From assembly GCA_008694505.1 (NCBI GenBank), contig VZDJ01000301.1, positions 2,767,485 to 2,831,484 of the forward strand: DNA of 64,000 bases, read 5' to 3'. This DNA comes from Cyanoderma ruficeps. Lineage: Eukaryota > Chordata > Aves > Passeriformes > Timaliidae. The position numbers and the translations under genes are program-made. Below the pieces are notes generated by a model. The model was given only the letters and a program-made list of their open reading frames with translations. It was not told where the DNA came from and ran no database searches. Shown piece after piece: positions 41,401 through 54,600 of the stretch (its first letter is position 1; each line of letters opens with the position of its first letter).

Positions 41401-44195
41401 GGGAGCCTTAATTATGCACTTTGTCTCATACATGTCCTAGGCTTAGGGACTCAACTCTTTATCAATATAGGTATATTTCCCAGGACAAACAGAGATAAGG
41501 GCATAGGCTGAATCCTGAGCAGGAATCCTTCCTGACTCATCTTGGCAGATGCAGTGTGGAGGCCACATTAAGGATTGTCAGTAATATTACTGATGTGCCT
41601 CTACACTGTCAAACAAAACAAAAAAAGCCAGAAAAGTAGTGTGTTGATACCCTACCCACCAAAGAGTACAGCCAATGTCACCTGGCTGCAGGTCTGTGCA
41701 GCTGCTCACTTATGCAGTTAAATGGATTAAGACTTTAATCATCCACTTGGTTGTTGTGCAGTGCATGGTGGCTCTAGTGATTACTGACACAACACATTCC
41801 CAAAACCAGCAGAACTCTGGGAAAGAGGAAGTTTTGTCTCAACCTTTAATATCATAACACCACAGGTAACATCACTTTTCTTCATCTTTTTCCCTTCATT
41901 CCTCTTCTCAACAGCAAGGACTGGCCTGGAGCAGTAACACCTCTAGTGAGCTGCAGTCTCACCTGCTTTGCTGGTCCTGCACTGGCCAGGTCAGGCCACT
42001 GCCAAGGAGCATTCCATGGCCTTCCATCCCTTGTGCCAAGACACATCCAGCCGTATTGCCATAATAAGGGCTACAGAATTAACTCCTTAAGCAAATAAAC
42101 TTTGCTTTCTGCTTCTTCCTTTTTGCTGATTCTTCGTCTTTCCTTCCTCTTTGTAATTTGCGCCACAATAACAGAATTTCTCAGACATTTTTTTTGGCCA
42201 GGTGACTGTTCAGTGCTTTACACCAATTCCAACTGTTGCTACAGCACTGTTCAACTCAATACTAGTCCTCTGTAAAGTCCATCAAGGAGACACAGGGCTT
42301 GAGTTCTGCCTGGAAAGCTCATAGCTCAGGCTGAAGCCAGCACGGAACACAAAGCTGCTTTTACATTCTAGCCAAGGATACATTAGGAGTCTACAGCTGA
42401 AATATTCATGAAACTATAAAAAGCACCAATACCTTCAAGAGTGTTTTCATGGAGAGTTTGGAACTCCAGTGTCCACAACTGGCTAAACAGGTAGGTGTCA
42501 GTCTTGGAAGCAGTTTCCTTTAGGCCCTCAGATTTTCAGGAAAATCAGAGAAATCCAGATACAGAGAAAAACAAAAACACACACAAAATGTTGACTTTTA
42601 GAAAACATTGCTGTTCTCATGTCCCTCCTCACTCAGTTGTGACCTGCTAGCCCCAGAGTCTGCAGCCTCCAGATCCACTCTCCTACAGGCATTAGCCATG
42701 TAGGAGCACTTGGACAGTCCAGGAAACTAATCACGTCTAGTCCCAGGCAAAGGCATCTGGGCAGCAGTGGAGTGTGTCCCTTTCACTGTGCTCAGAGCGA
42801 TCAGGAGAATGGATCAAGTGAAGTGATGTGTGTCCCTTTTCAGCTCTTACAGTGAGAACAAGGCTGGTGTCCTCCTCTGGACACTGGCTTGGACTTTAAA
42901 GACCTGATTCAGTTCCCTGCTGTGCTGCAGATCTTCTCTGTGATCCTGGCCAAGGTGTTTCATGTAGTTTCAAGTTATAGTCAGCTTGTAATCTACCTGT
43001 AAGCAAGATGCCTTGAGGAGCAACAAGGAGTCCCATCCCCTCATTTTCCCTTTCACCAAGGTTGGATCCAGCAACACAGAACTATAAAGTGCCTGGAATC
43101 ATTTGCCTGATCTGATGGAAAGCCTCTCAGTTTTAGTTGCACAAATAGTTTTCTGCTGGTTTAGCAGTCTGAACACACTCACCTGCTGGCTGCTGCCTCA
43201 CTGAGCAGAGTGAGAACATGGCCAAGGACAAAAGTGGTCAGGACCACCCCTTTTGGCAGACTCACTGATCGTTTTAGCTTCAGCACAGAGCCCTGGGCTG
43301 CTGCTGTCACAAATACCTTCCCAGTTAACCACTCCAGTGACAGTAAACAGAGAACTACCCTGTACGGAAATTATATTGCACTCTCTGGTGATTGTTTCCT
43401 TCTAATGCACTAAAACATCCTCAGCTAATGCCCTAATAAGATTTTGCAGGTATAAAGTGTATAGATGGCTCAGGAATGGAGAGACATAATAATGGGAGAA
43501 CTTTATGGAAGGCTGAAAACAAATCTAATGAATTTGTTATTCCTCAGAAACATTATGAAAGACAATGAAGCATTGCTAAATACTTCTCGAGGGCCCAGGA
43601 GTTGCCAGTACTGTTTTCTCCCCCAGATAAAACCTTTCTCTGGGAGACAATCTTCAGCATCAGGAATCTGAAGGATATTCAGGGGGTCTGCCACAGCTGA
43701 AGGCTGCACTGGTGAAGGACACTGGTGGCCTGTAAGGAAGGTATTCCTTTGATCCCGTGTTGCAGCTGTATATTAGGGATGGGAGTTTCCCCTCTGTCAG
43801 TGAATGTGTGATTTGTCAAGGCTGTTGTCTCATCAGGACCACCCTGGGAGAGGCCTGGGGAACTGATTGTGCTCACAGCACGGCTGCAGAGACATTGTAA
43901 TCTTCAGTTATCTCACAGGCTGGTTGCGTGCCCAGCTCCCTCTACTTTCATTCTGATTCCCACAGAAAGGAAGAAAGAGTGGGTACTTCTTGCCAAGGTA
44001 CAAGCCAGCAAGATGAAGCTTAAGGGGCTTGGATGAGCCCATGATTCTCAATAGATCAGGGGTGTTTGTCAGTTCACAGAGAGTATGAATTTCCACCTGG
44101 ATGCAGTTTTATAACTGTTTACCTTTGTGATGACCTTGGTGTGTTCTCTGAGAAAGCACAGTCCAAGCAGTTTTGCATGTGACCTCATTAGTCTC
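38440..44195. other. AT-rich spacer, no gene found
   Basis: About 5.8 kb between the two CYP2 relics. Only short overlapping frames are seen and none carries a recognisable domain. A TA-rich simple repeat at 40800-40830 is the only repeat seen. Exons 1-4 of the left relic and exons 7-9 of the right relic would be expected here on the minus strand, but were not convincingly found. A weak exon 8-like phrase (IPNI) near 43770 was not accepted. Confidence 0.5.
40800..40831. repeat. TA-rich simple repeat
   Basis: Two short TATATATA runs around TTTATGTAGC. Confidence 0.5.
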
Positions 44196-44199
44196 CTAT

Positions 44200-44345
44200 T
44201 TTTTCTGGAATAAGTCAAAATATGGAGCAGTGCCCAGTGCAAAGTGGTCGCTGTGGTTTCTGTTCCTGCCAAAAAGAGGACGTGGAAGACTCAGACCAGG
44301 TTGTCTTTGTCATATTGCAGAGCTGGCATTGCCTTTAATCTTCAG
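44200..44345 (-). pseudogene. CYP2-family P450 relic, isolated exon 6
   Basis: The minus strand reads YDKDNLV, an in-frame TGA (44293-44291), then VFHVLFLAGTETTATTLHWALL. This is the typical CYP2 I-helix exon; the acid-Thr oxygen-activation motif AGTETT is intact. The downstream end of the exon no longer matches P450s. It cannot be exon 6 of the relic at 37.4-38.4 kb, which has its own, so it marks a second dead copy. It differs from the I-helix of the intact gene (LGGSETSST), so it did not arise as a recent copy of that exon. Confidence 0.7.
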
Positions 44346-44349
44346 GCAT

Positions 44350-47300
44350 GAGAGGGGTGAGTTTAGAGTACAGCCAACATTACAATATATACAGTCATCA
44401 ACTCCAGATGACTTCAGCAAACAATAGTTTGCAGAATCTCTTATTTTCCAAACCAAGTAAATGTGGACGGCAGTAGAAAGTAGTAGTATCTTGTAAGTTT
44501 CTGTCTCTTCATGCCTGAAAAAGCACCCTGTCTCACAGGCCATGTTAAAAAGATTTGAATGACAGCAAAAGATCAAGCTGGAAGTTTTCAATGCCAGGTG
44601 TTTCTTTTAGAGATCTGCTGAATTCAAAACACTTCATGGGATTTTCTTTTATCAGTGAAAGCTTTAGGACAAGTTCATAGAATCCCATTCTCCCACCACT
44701 GTCCTCCTGTGCCATCCTGCAGGACAGAGCCCTTGGTGACACCAGAAAATGCAGCAGTTGTGTGTTCTTTCTTTACCAAAGAATTTTCAAAACATACAAG
44801 CTCCTGAACACTGAAAACCTTCCTGTGAAGATCTCAACATATTGAAGTATCCAAGGTATATTTTGGCTGTAAGATCTACTACTCAACTTTCCCAATAGAT
44901 ATGTTTTGACACAATGATGATGGTTCAATTTCAGGACTCTGATTAGCAGCATTTAGAAATATGTGGCTAAAGCGCCATTCCCTCTGAGACTTAGAAGTTT
45001 CTCCTAAATCCATGCTTTTTTCCATGGGCTCTGGCAGTGATGTTTGTTTTCACAAGAGTAAGCTACAGATACAACATTATTCCATATATAACACCCCTTA
45101 TTTACATGGCATCTTTAGATTATTTTACCATTTATCTACTAGCTACTTTAAATACCCAAGCTGCATAACTTCCTGCAGATGTCATGTTGGCCGTGGTGCT
45201 ATCTGAAGCCAGCACAGTCTCTTTCCAGTGGTGGGGAGAGGACCTGGCTTGGGGGGGGTCTGAGCTCCTTTTCTCAGCACAGCTGTTACACTGCTGCTGA
45301 GGAAATTAAAACAGGAGCTGCTGAATGCTCCCTTGGCTCCTTGCTGCTCCCTGTCTATCCTCTGTGCTTATCAGGACAAAAGCTGGACTCCTTTTACTCC
45401 AGCAGTAGGAAAGAGGCTTCTCTCCTTCCCAGCATTTTACACTCCTTGTAATTTTTCTTTTCTGGAACCTTCAGCAGGGCAGGGGCTGCTGAGATGAAAT
45501 TTTTTAATATATGACACTTTCCCACCAGGTATTTCTCACCAAGCACACTGTGGTCTCTCAGCTCCTACTGAGACTTTCCTCTTTCCCCAAGGGGAAAATT
45601 GTAAAAGCTATTTTGAATGGCAATTTTATTTAAATTATTCCCCTCAGTACATGGAGGAAGGGGAAGAAGAAATTTTAAAATCTTTTGGTTTAATCTAAAA
45701 GATAGGGTTCATAGCTGCTGTGTTTTTAAAATCTGATTGCTTATTTCCTGTGGATGTCTCTGAAGAAAGGAGAAATCTACAGTGAAACCCACAATTTTTT
45801 ATTCATTTCTATAAGATATGTTTCCATGTGCATATAAAGCCATTGATTTGCTCCAGCTAATATGAGCTCTGTGAAATCACCTGAACAGATCATTCATACA
45901 GATTTATACCGGCTCCTCAGAGCATCCTGGAGAATGACCCAGATAATTTAGGACTATTTTTCCTGTGCTTTATTGTCCCTACATTTGTCTATGCTTTATT
46001 CTATGAATTATTTTCTACATTGTATCTTCATTTTTATGTTCAGTCAGACCCATAAACCCCTTTTTTCCTCTAAGAGTTCTGAAAGGAGTTTAGAATAATT
46101 TTAAAATGTCACATTGCAAAGCATGCTCGACTCTTCAGCTCTTCTTAATCACCAGTGAGGATGGTAAATCAAGTGAAGCCTAATGTGAGATCCCTTGGTA
46201 CCATCCCTGCAAATATACCATACCTTGCTCAGCGAGTTTCCAGACATGGTTGTCTGGAGTTACTGAGATTAATTGAAATTAATTTTCCACACATGGTATG
46301 GAATGTTACAAAACAGCCAGCACAAAGCTGGCCATAGCACTGAACATAGTAAAGGAGGAGGATCTTGATGCCAGGACGTGCTCTGACAGCTCTCCAGAGG
46401 GAGAGCTGCCATTCCCAGGATATCACATGGACATGTGAGAGCCAGGGGAAAACCTGAAACAACATACCCCTCTCCACCTTCTCTCTCTTCCCAGGTCCAA
46501 CTGACCCCCACTGTTTTCTGTGGCTACTTCGGGGGTTTTGGATACACCTCAGCTTGACTCCCAGCATGTGCCTGGAGTCCCACTGCTCCTGCCACCTCCT
46601 CAGGGCTTTTGGTTACACTTTGTTTGCCACCCCGGTCTGCTCACTTGTGCTGTTCCAGCTCTGAGGTTCCTGCTACAGCCCGTTTCACCCTCCGGAGTGG
46701 CACTGAGACCAGCTGCTCCCTGTGATTTTTGCAAGGGGAGCCCCTTTTCCCTCTCCTGCCACCATCACCACATGGAAGTTCCTGCCTTCCTTGGCAGACA
46801 TCTGTCTTTTAAACCGAGACACAGGTTTACTGGAGAGGAGCAGATGTGGGTGGATAGGGTGGAGGAGAAGCGTGGCTAAAGCTGGAAAGGAGGCTGAGTA
46901 GGAGTGTGTAGACCCTGGAACATATGGTACATGAAGTAACAGGCTGTATTATTTATTACAGCTGTTGCTTTGTGAAAGCCCTGCAAGCCTGCCAGTGCTG
47001 GGTTGTGCTGGAGCAGACCACTGCCAGAGCTACAAGGCATGCCAGGATCTGGTCAGTTCTCACTTCTCTGTAGTAACGTTCTCCTACATTTAAAACTTCA
47101 GGAAGATGTACCATAATGATTTAATTATAAATACTTCAAATTACAACATAAAAGCACTTTTGGTCCTCAATACAAATTTGATGCTAAGTTTACAGTAGTG
47201 TTTACAGGCAGCTCTACTCAACTCCAACATTTGAATCCTTTCCAAAAGTGATTTGCATACAAAAACTCCCCGGCACTTCACTTTAACAAAGTTACAGATG

Positions 47301-48200
47301 AACTTGGCTGTTACCTCCAGCTGTGTGCTCAAACTGTCTACTCTTGACTTGAATCAGTGCCAAGGAGCAGCTACCTTAAATAACAGATATTTTAGAATTC
47401 CTGCATCACATTGTCATTTATGTCTTTTCTTACACTAAATCACCTCTAGTGTGCCCTCCATAGTTACTGTGCTCTTCTTTCCATAATCTGGACCCTTAAA
47501 GAACAAATAAATGAGATTTTCCAAGCTCCCTCCTGAAAACACACTGGTGATTGTTTTCAGCTCAGCATGGATTCCTCTACTAATACTTGTGCAGAAAAAA
47601 AAAGGAGAGAGAAGCTTGATGTCATCACATCAAGGTGAATCCTGAAATAGAGTTGATATGGATAAAGGGTGGGTGGGAACAAGAACTGAAAGAGGGTAAG
47701 GGAGAGTTGAATGGAGACAAGGAAGTGTGGTGTGGGTTGCAGTGAAAGAAGTAAAGGGCACAGAGACTATCTGAGTGTTCAGGTAGCCCCTAGAGGCTGC
47801 CTTCCAAAGCCTCTACATTCCTCTGTCATGGAATTAGCAGTGAAACTCACAGGCAAAGTGACTCTGATCTCACATTCAATGCCTCACCCAAGCAGGATTG
47901 ATAATGGGTGTGATTTGACATCATTAAAAATAAAACACTAACAACTTGACAATATAATATAACTATATTTAGCCTCCAAAATCACACATTCATATTGATT
48001 GTAAACAGCAAATTTAAGTTTCTTTCTTCAACTTTAGAATGACTTCACCTAGCATATGGGAGATACTTAATGTCAAATTCAGATGTGAAGGGACCTGCAT
48101 TCTAATGTGTTTCCTGGGGTTTGGGTGGTGGTTTTGGTTTGGTTTTTTTGCAACCTCTTGACAAAATAAGTGGCTAAGTTCAGAAAAATAAAACCAAAAG
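44350..48200. other. Spacer between CYP2 relic and intact CYP2 gene
   Basis: Mostly AT-rich with no supported gene. A clearly GC-richer block at 46495-46880 stands out and is described as a finding. Exons 1-5 of the 44.2-kb relic were sought on the minus strand and not recognised. Confidence 0.5.
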
Positions 48201-48205
48201 AGAAC

Positions 48206-48211
48206 TTTAAT
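48206..48211 (-). terminator. Candidate polyadenylation signal of the CYP2 gene
   Basis: The minus strand reads ATTAAA, the commonest variant hexamer, about 417 bases after the P450 stop. No AATAAA was seen nearer. Confidence 0.3.
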
Positions 48212-48627
48212 AGTGTGCTTTCCACAATCAAATTACTTGAGGTCATCAGGACACTCACAGAAATGGCACCTACTCAGCTCTTGTTGAGATACTCTGTTGA
48301 ATTTTCCTGAGGTTTGCTCAGGATTGAGCATGAGGATGATTTTGCTTGACCAGGAGACACAGCATGGCTTCGGCTGGGAACCACAGCATCTGGCTTCAAG
48401 TGCTCTCGAAGAGGAGAATATGATCAAGATCCCTGTGAGAATATCTGTGACTTTCACAAAGACCAGACCAAAAAAAAATACTGTTAGTCTGGATCTTCGC
48501 TTGCATCCACTTTCTGAATAGCTCTGGGATAGACTAACATCAATAGCCAGAAGGAGGTTTATACACTTGGGAGGAAATTCACGGAGGTAAAGGTGGCTGT
48601 CTCATGCTGGCCTGTGGCTGCTGCAGC

Positions 48628-51600
48628 CTAGCGTGGAATGGCACAAACCCTGTAGGGGTGGGGCTGCAGAGTGCCCCCAAAAATGGGCTCAGTGTTGATC
48701 TTGGTCACGCCCTCAGGGAGCCGGAAGGTGAATGCCCGCAGGAGACTGGCAAAGATAATGAAGAGTTCTGTCCTCGCTAAGTGCTCCCCCAAACACACCC
48801 GGTGCCCTGCAGAGGGTATAGGAAAGGACAGTGAGTATCTAAGAATTTTTCCCTTTCATGATCACTTAGTTCATTCCTGTTGAAAGCAGAGGTGTGGTTT
48901 GTTTCGTTCAAGGAGAGCACCATGAAAATCACAGAACTAAAACTGGGAATTCCCTCTCAAAAAGATCCCATCCAATGTCCCAGATTAGGAGACACAAAAT
49001 GAAAATTTCAGTGAAAATTTATGAGGTGCCAACATAATTTCTTTCTTGACCTGACAGAAAAAATTTATTTTGCTTTTCCAGAAGATGTTGAACTTCAGGA
49101 CCATACACAAAACATCTTCCAGCTCTTTGCACATGCTTTAGTGAGTTAACATCAGCACAGCAAAATTACTTAATAGTGGCATTTGCAGTTGAACAGAGGC
49201 TTGGTCACTTTATAGTGTTCATTATACTGTTCATTTCCCAGGAATCCCATTCCTTGGCACCAATGGTGTGAGCACAAAAGGTGAATATTACATCCACATT
49301 TCCAGATAGCAGACAAATACAAGAAAAGAAAAAGGCATTTGAATTTAGAAACCACTTCTGTATGGACATTTGAGTGGCTATCAACAAATGAAAACAGACA
49401 GCAGGAACGTTACTGCTAGGTATGATTACTAACTGTCTGTGCATTGTTACCTTGTTTCCTTATTTTGCAACTGGATTTTCAGTTCTATAAGCAAGAAAGT
49501 AATCCTGTGTTTATTAGGATGCCTTCTGCTTTTCTTTCAGCTTGTTTCTTTAAAAGGGATTGCAATTAACTCCAGTACACACAGGACAAATTACTTCTCA
49601 GTGAAATAACTACATGTAAAGAATACTACAGACAAAACTTGTATATGACTGCAGCATGCAGCCAGCCCGAGAGGTTCAGGAGTTAGAGTGGGATTCCCAC
49701 CACAGTATCCTATGAGCAGTTTGGGGTCATACAGCACAGAAGCCTCTCCTTCAGCAGAAACAAGCCAGGAATGTTCTCTAAAAGCAGCAAACAGTAGAGA
49801 TAGAAGATGTTGTCTGAAGAAACACCGTAATCTCATACTTCTGTAAAATACTGTAATCTCATATTTCTGTATTCATCATCTCGTCTGCCAGATGAGTTCA
49901 AACTGTCAGTACATTTACCTGCTGAGAATGGTAAGAAAGCTTCTCGAGGTATAAAGTTTCCTTCTTTATCCAGAAAATGGCCTGGGTTGAACTGTCGAGG
50001 TGTCTCCCACTGCTCAGGGTCATACAGAACAGATGCTATATTTGGTATAACAATGGTGCCCTGCAAAGAGGAAACTGTTGTTTCAGTTCCAGCTACTAGT
50101 GTCTGTCACCCATCAGTGCCCGATGGATAAAACTGTTGCTTGTTGGCATTTGGGCAAGTGCCAAGCTGGGCAGGGATGTCTTAACCAGTGCTTTGGCAAA
50201 CCAGTTTCTCCTCTCAGTCTAACCCCTGCCAAGCAGAGCTGGTCTCTGCAATTCTGATGATGGGCAGGAACTTGAGGCTTCCCTGGCAGAGGTCTTATCA
50301 GCTGTGTGAGCTCCTACATGCTAAGTAGAAGACTTCTTTCGTTCCTGGAGTCACAAATAGTAACCCTTCCCCAGGCACCACATTCCGGAGTTTAATAGAG
50401 AGTAGTTTATAGATGGAAGACTGGTTACAAAACTGAATGCCTCTCTGCCAAAGAAGAACAGAAGCTGAAAAGACAGTACCTTTTTGAGAGGGAATCCCAG
50501 TAGTGTTGTGTTCCTCACACATAATCTGGGGACGCCGACAAAGACAATGTTGCTGAAGCGCTGAATCTCATGAACCACAGCATTTGTGTAGGGCAGTCTT
50601 CTCCGATCCTCATAACAAATTAACTGGGTAGGACCCAGAACCACATCCAGCTCCTTCTGCACTTTTGCTGTGGAGAAATATTCACCACTTCAGAGGAGAA
50701 AAATGCATAAAATACTTTAGCTGGTTGCTCTTCTTGGAGCAACAGAAAAATGTATTATTTCAACATAGCATGTTAGGTTTATACCCTGTGATGTAATATT
50801 ATTTAATGCCTGAGTTTGGTATAGGATAATAAAAATAAACAGGAAGATCCCACCACTCTCACCTTGGATGTCTGGATTCACCACCATATAGAGCAGTCCC
50901 CAGTACAATGTAGTGCTTGAGGTCTCTGATCCACCAAGGAAAAGGTCATTTATGACATGTACCAAATTCTCTTCATCATACTTGGGCTTGGGCCCCTCTT
51001 TAGACTGTAGATGGTGATAAAAGTTGAAGTTAAAGCATAAAAGTTTGGTTATCCTCTATGCCCTCTGTATGAGGCTGTGAGACTTCCACAGCTGGCATGT
51101 GCACAAAGAATGGTCAAAATTACAGTTTTTGATGAGTACTAAGAATTTAGTAGTTTTCCAAATAGGCACAGTAAGTCTGCATTGCTGTCTTTCATGAGGT
51201 GGATTATTCTTTCATCACAAAAAGGCAATTCTATACTTGATGACATAATCACAAAAACTTCAAAGCACACTACAAGTTTGCAGTTAGCCTAGAGTACACT
51301 TATGAGCGAGTACCCTACAACATGTCACTCCTTGGCCTTGGTATCTAATGGCGCTGGCAAATGTCAAAGGAGAACATATCTGAATTGAAAGATTTCAACA
51401 GATCATTTTGAGACTAATTTTTTTTTCTCAGTTCAGAATAAATGTGATCTGATGGGTAAGAGGTACCCATGTATTTCCTTCTGAATAATAAGGGAGTAAA
51501 ATTAAAATACAACTAGAGAAAATACGTTAGGTAAAAACATTTTCAAACAAACAGACAGCAATAAATTGCACCACTGACACCAGAGAAAGCTGCATCCTTG

Positions 51601-54600
51601 CCTCTAAAATGCTTAATTTAGTAAATCTTGTCATACTCACTGAGATACTAAGTGTTAGATATTGTATCAGGTCCCTTCAGAGCCCATGAGCCAACACTGT
51701 GAGGACACAGCAGCCTGACTAGCTGAAAGCTTATGACCAGAGGTAGAAACCACATAAACTTCATCCACCCTTGGAAAAAGGTGATTCTTTTACCTCCTGA
51801 AAAGTTTGAAGCAGAAACCATAGTGCTCTTGGCAGAGCCTCTCTGGCTCAGAATCACCTCCTACTATGGAAAATAACAGCCTGGGCAGGGAAGAAGATTA
51901 ATGCTGATTATGGCATTGTTTGTGAAATGGTGTTCTAGGCTGTTCAATTTGAATATAGGGGCCAAGCCAGCCATGCCCCGAACAGTGGGAAAATTATAGA
52001 CATCATAGGGATAGTGATTGCCTCCCAGGGGAGAAACCAGACACTTATGTGGCACAAGGACAGCCAGTGCTGGGGTACACGCACGAGATCTCAAAGAGCC
52101 ATGCCTGCTATTTCAGGGCAGTGATTTGTGCATGTGTATTTAATTCCACTGTAAACATGAGCCTTGCTGTAGAAGATGAGGTAGTCTACCAAAGTTATGT
52201 AGTCTAGAGGAATAAACTCTCATATTTATTACAGGATTGAAGTATACTCATGGATATTTATGGAAAGCAGATGAGAGCTCATGGATTCTCCTCCTATCAT
52301 ACTTGATGGTAATTCATTCGTGTAACCAAAATACAAAACGGGAATGCCTTTCTGAGATACATGAGTTAGTAAGTCCCAAGATATTGTGTTCATGTTAAGA
52401 AGCCTATGAAATGTAAGAAACTGTGGTGGAAGGGTCACACTGAGTGATTTAATGGTCTGTTTGACCTTATAACTTCATAACAGCATGATCAGCCAGAATG
52501 AACACTTACTTTCTCAATCTCAGCCAAGTAAAAGTCAATGAAATCCTGTGGTTCAGCTGGTATCCCCCTCTCTACATGTCTTCTGATCTCCTTCCTTGCA
52601 AAAGAGCTCACAACATCATAGCAAGCCAACGCCTTCTTATGAGGCCCAGGGAGGCGACGCAGCAGCCAGGGCAGGACTTCGTACATCTGCAGGAGTGACA
52701 CACAAGAGGTACCATGAATTCTCTGTCACTGACAAAGCTGCTTTTAGACACACCAAAAGTCTGAATTTTCCTGCCCAGAAATGTTGATAGTGGAATAAAC
52801 AAATAGCATTGCTATGAGCAGATTTTGCCGTCATGTGGGAAAGCTTTAATAGTAATTTGACACAATTCCAGAGGTTAAGGCGATTCTCAAGACAACACTC
52901 TGCTCATGCCTCTAAGTTCACTTGGCTAATGAAGATCACTATATGACCTCACTCCTGCAGAGCTGGAGACCCCACTTCCCACACACTGAAAATGTAAGGA
53001 CATCCTTTCTGGATACCATGGGGCTACTAAGATGAACAGGTCCGCAGCGTCAAGTAACTGCTGGAATCTTTTGCGCTCACAAAAGGAATTATGGTCTGGA
53101 TATCACTCTAAGATAAGGGCTAATTTAATTTTTCTAGTGAGAGTCCTCATGACTGGTAAGGAGCAATAATTGTTCTGATGGTTAACAATATTACATCCGC
53201 AGCCTACTGAGTGTATTTACACAGACATTTGTCAGCTCTAAGTACTGTCCTCTGTCTTGGATAGTTCTGTCTGTGCAGCATCTGCCATTTCACCCTGCCC
53301 AGCAAAGAGCAGTTCTATCTCCTCTACTTTTTCTTTCAGACCTAGCAAACAAAGTTTCTCTAATTTTAAGTGACACTTTGTAGGTTATTTCATTACCGCT
53401 TCTCCACCTTTGTTTCCCTTCAGAATCACAACAAAAGGATGTCCAAGACCTTAGACTATGTCTTACAGATTATTACACTTCAGAACCTACTGTAACACTT
53501 CACTGTATTTCAAAGGAAAATAGTGCTGGAAATGCCCTAAGATCCAGTTTGCCTTTTTCACCCTGTTATCTGTTAGTTTACACCAATCTCTTTCCTCTTA
53601 ACCTTTGCACTGAATGTTCTAAACTCATAGTAAGTGAGCTTAGAATAATTAATCTTATTAATTAATCTCATTAATTCCTAAAATGTTTTGTAATTTCATT
53701 TTGTACTATTACAATTTTTCCCATTCTCATAACTCCAGTCCACAGTGCTTACAAACTCTTGCAGCATGATATCCCGAACCTCCTCTGTATCTTAAGGTCT
53801 CCTGGTTTTGATGATCCACAAATTTAATCTATTTTTGTATTTTTAACTATGGAAAAGTTGTATAGTGCTAGTCTCATGTGACGGATTTGTTGAGTAGCTT
53901 TACTGCCACATCAGCATTTTAGTTTGCCTTTTCCTATAAAACTCAAATGCCAATTAAACTTGCTGTACCATCCACATTCCCCATTACACACAGATTGTCC
54001 CTCTTTAAGGGTCTAAGCCACAAAGTCTAATTCATGAGGAACACCTCAAGTGCACTTCACATGCTTCAAGTGCAAAGTTGGTCTTCATGGTGTTTTGTGG
54101 GAAGGAGCTACAAAAACATCTCTGATAACTTGGATTGTGAGACTGTCAGAGAACATATGTATTGTTTTTGCAATGTATGAATGGTGAGCTATAACACAGT
54201 AAGGAAAAGATTAATAATGAATATTTTATCATTTGTGAGGCAGGGGAAAAAAGAAAACTTTCAGCATATGATTTGTAGCGTGATAAAAAGCAGGAGAGTT
54301 CAATAATACCCATTTTTGGTGGAGAGAAGTAAATAGAAGTGGGAGGAGCAGTGCTGCAGAATTCAAATATATTACCACCTCCAGTCTCAAATTAAATTTA
54401 GAGGTTTCTGTTAATAGTTTCAGAAATACCAAAGGACTTAAAGCCCCTAAGCTTGCAAAAAGCCCAAGGGAGTTCCTAAAAATGGCCTTAAAACCAAGAA
54501 CGCAGTCATAAGGTCCTTCCCCAAGGACACTTCTTAGCTCCCAGCCTACATTTGCCTGTTGCTCTGTATTTAGTGAACACCCATTTTTGTATCTGCTCTT

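Noticed and set aside
43679..43876. Phrase GETPIPNI resembling the start of CYP2 exon 8
   Set aside because: Only about five residues agree, and the following residues do not match the exon 8 pattern; not enough to call a relic.
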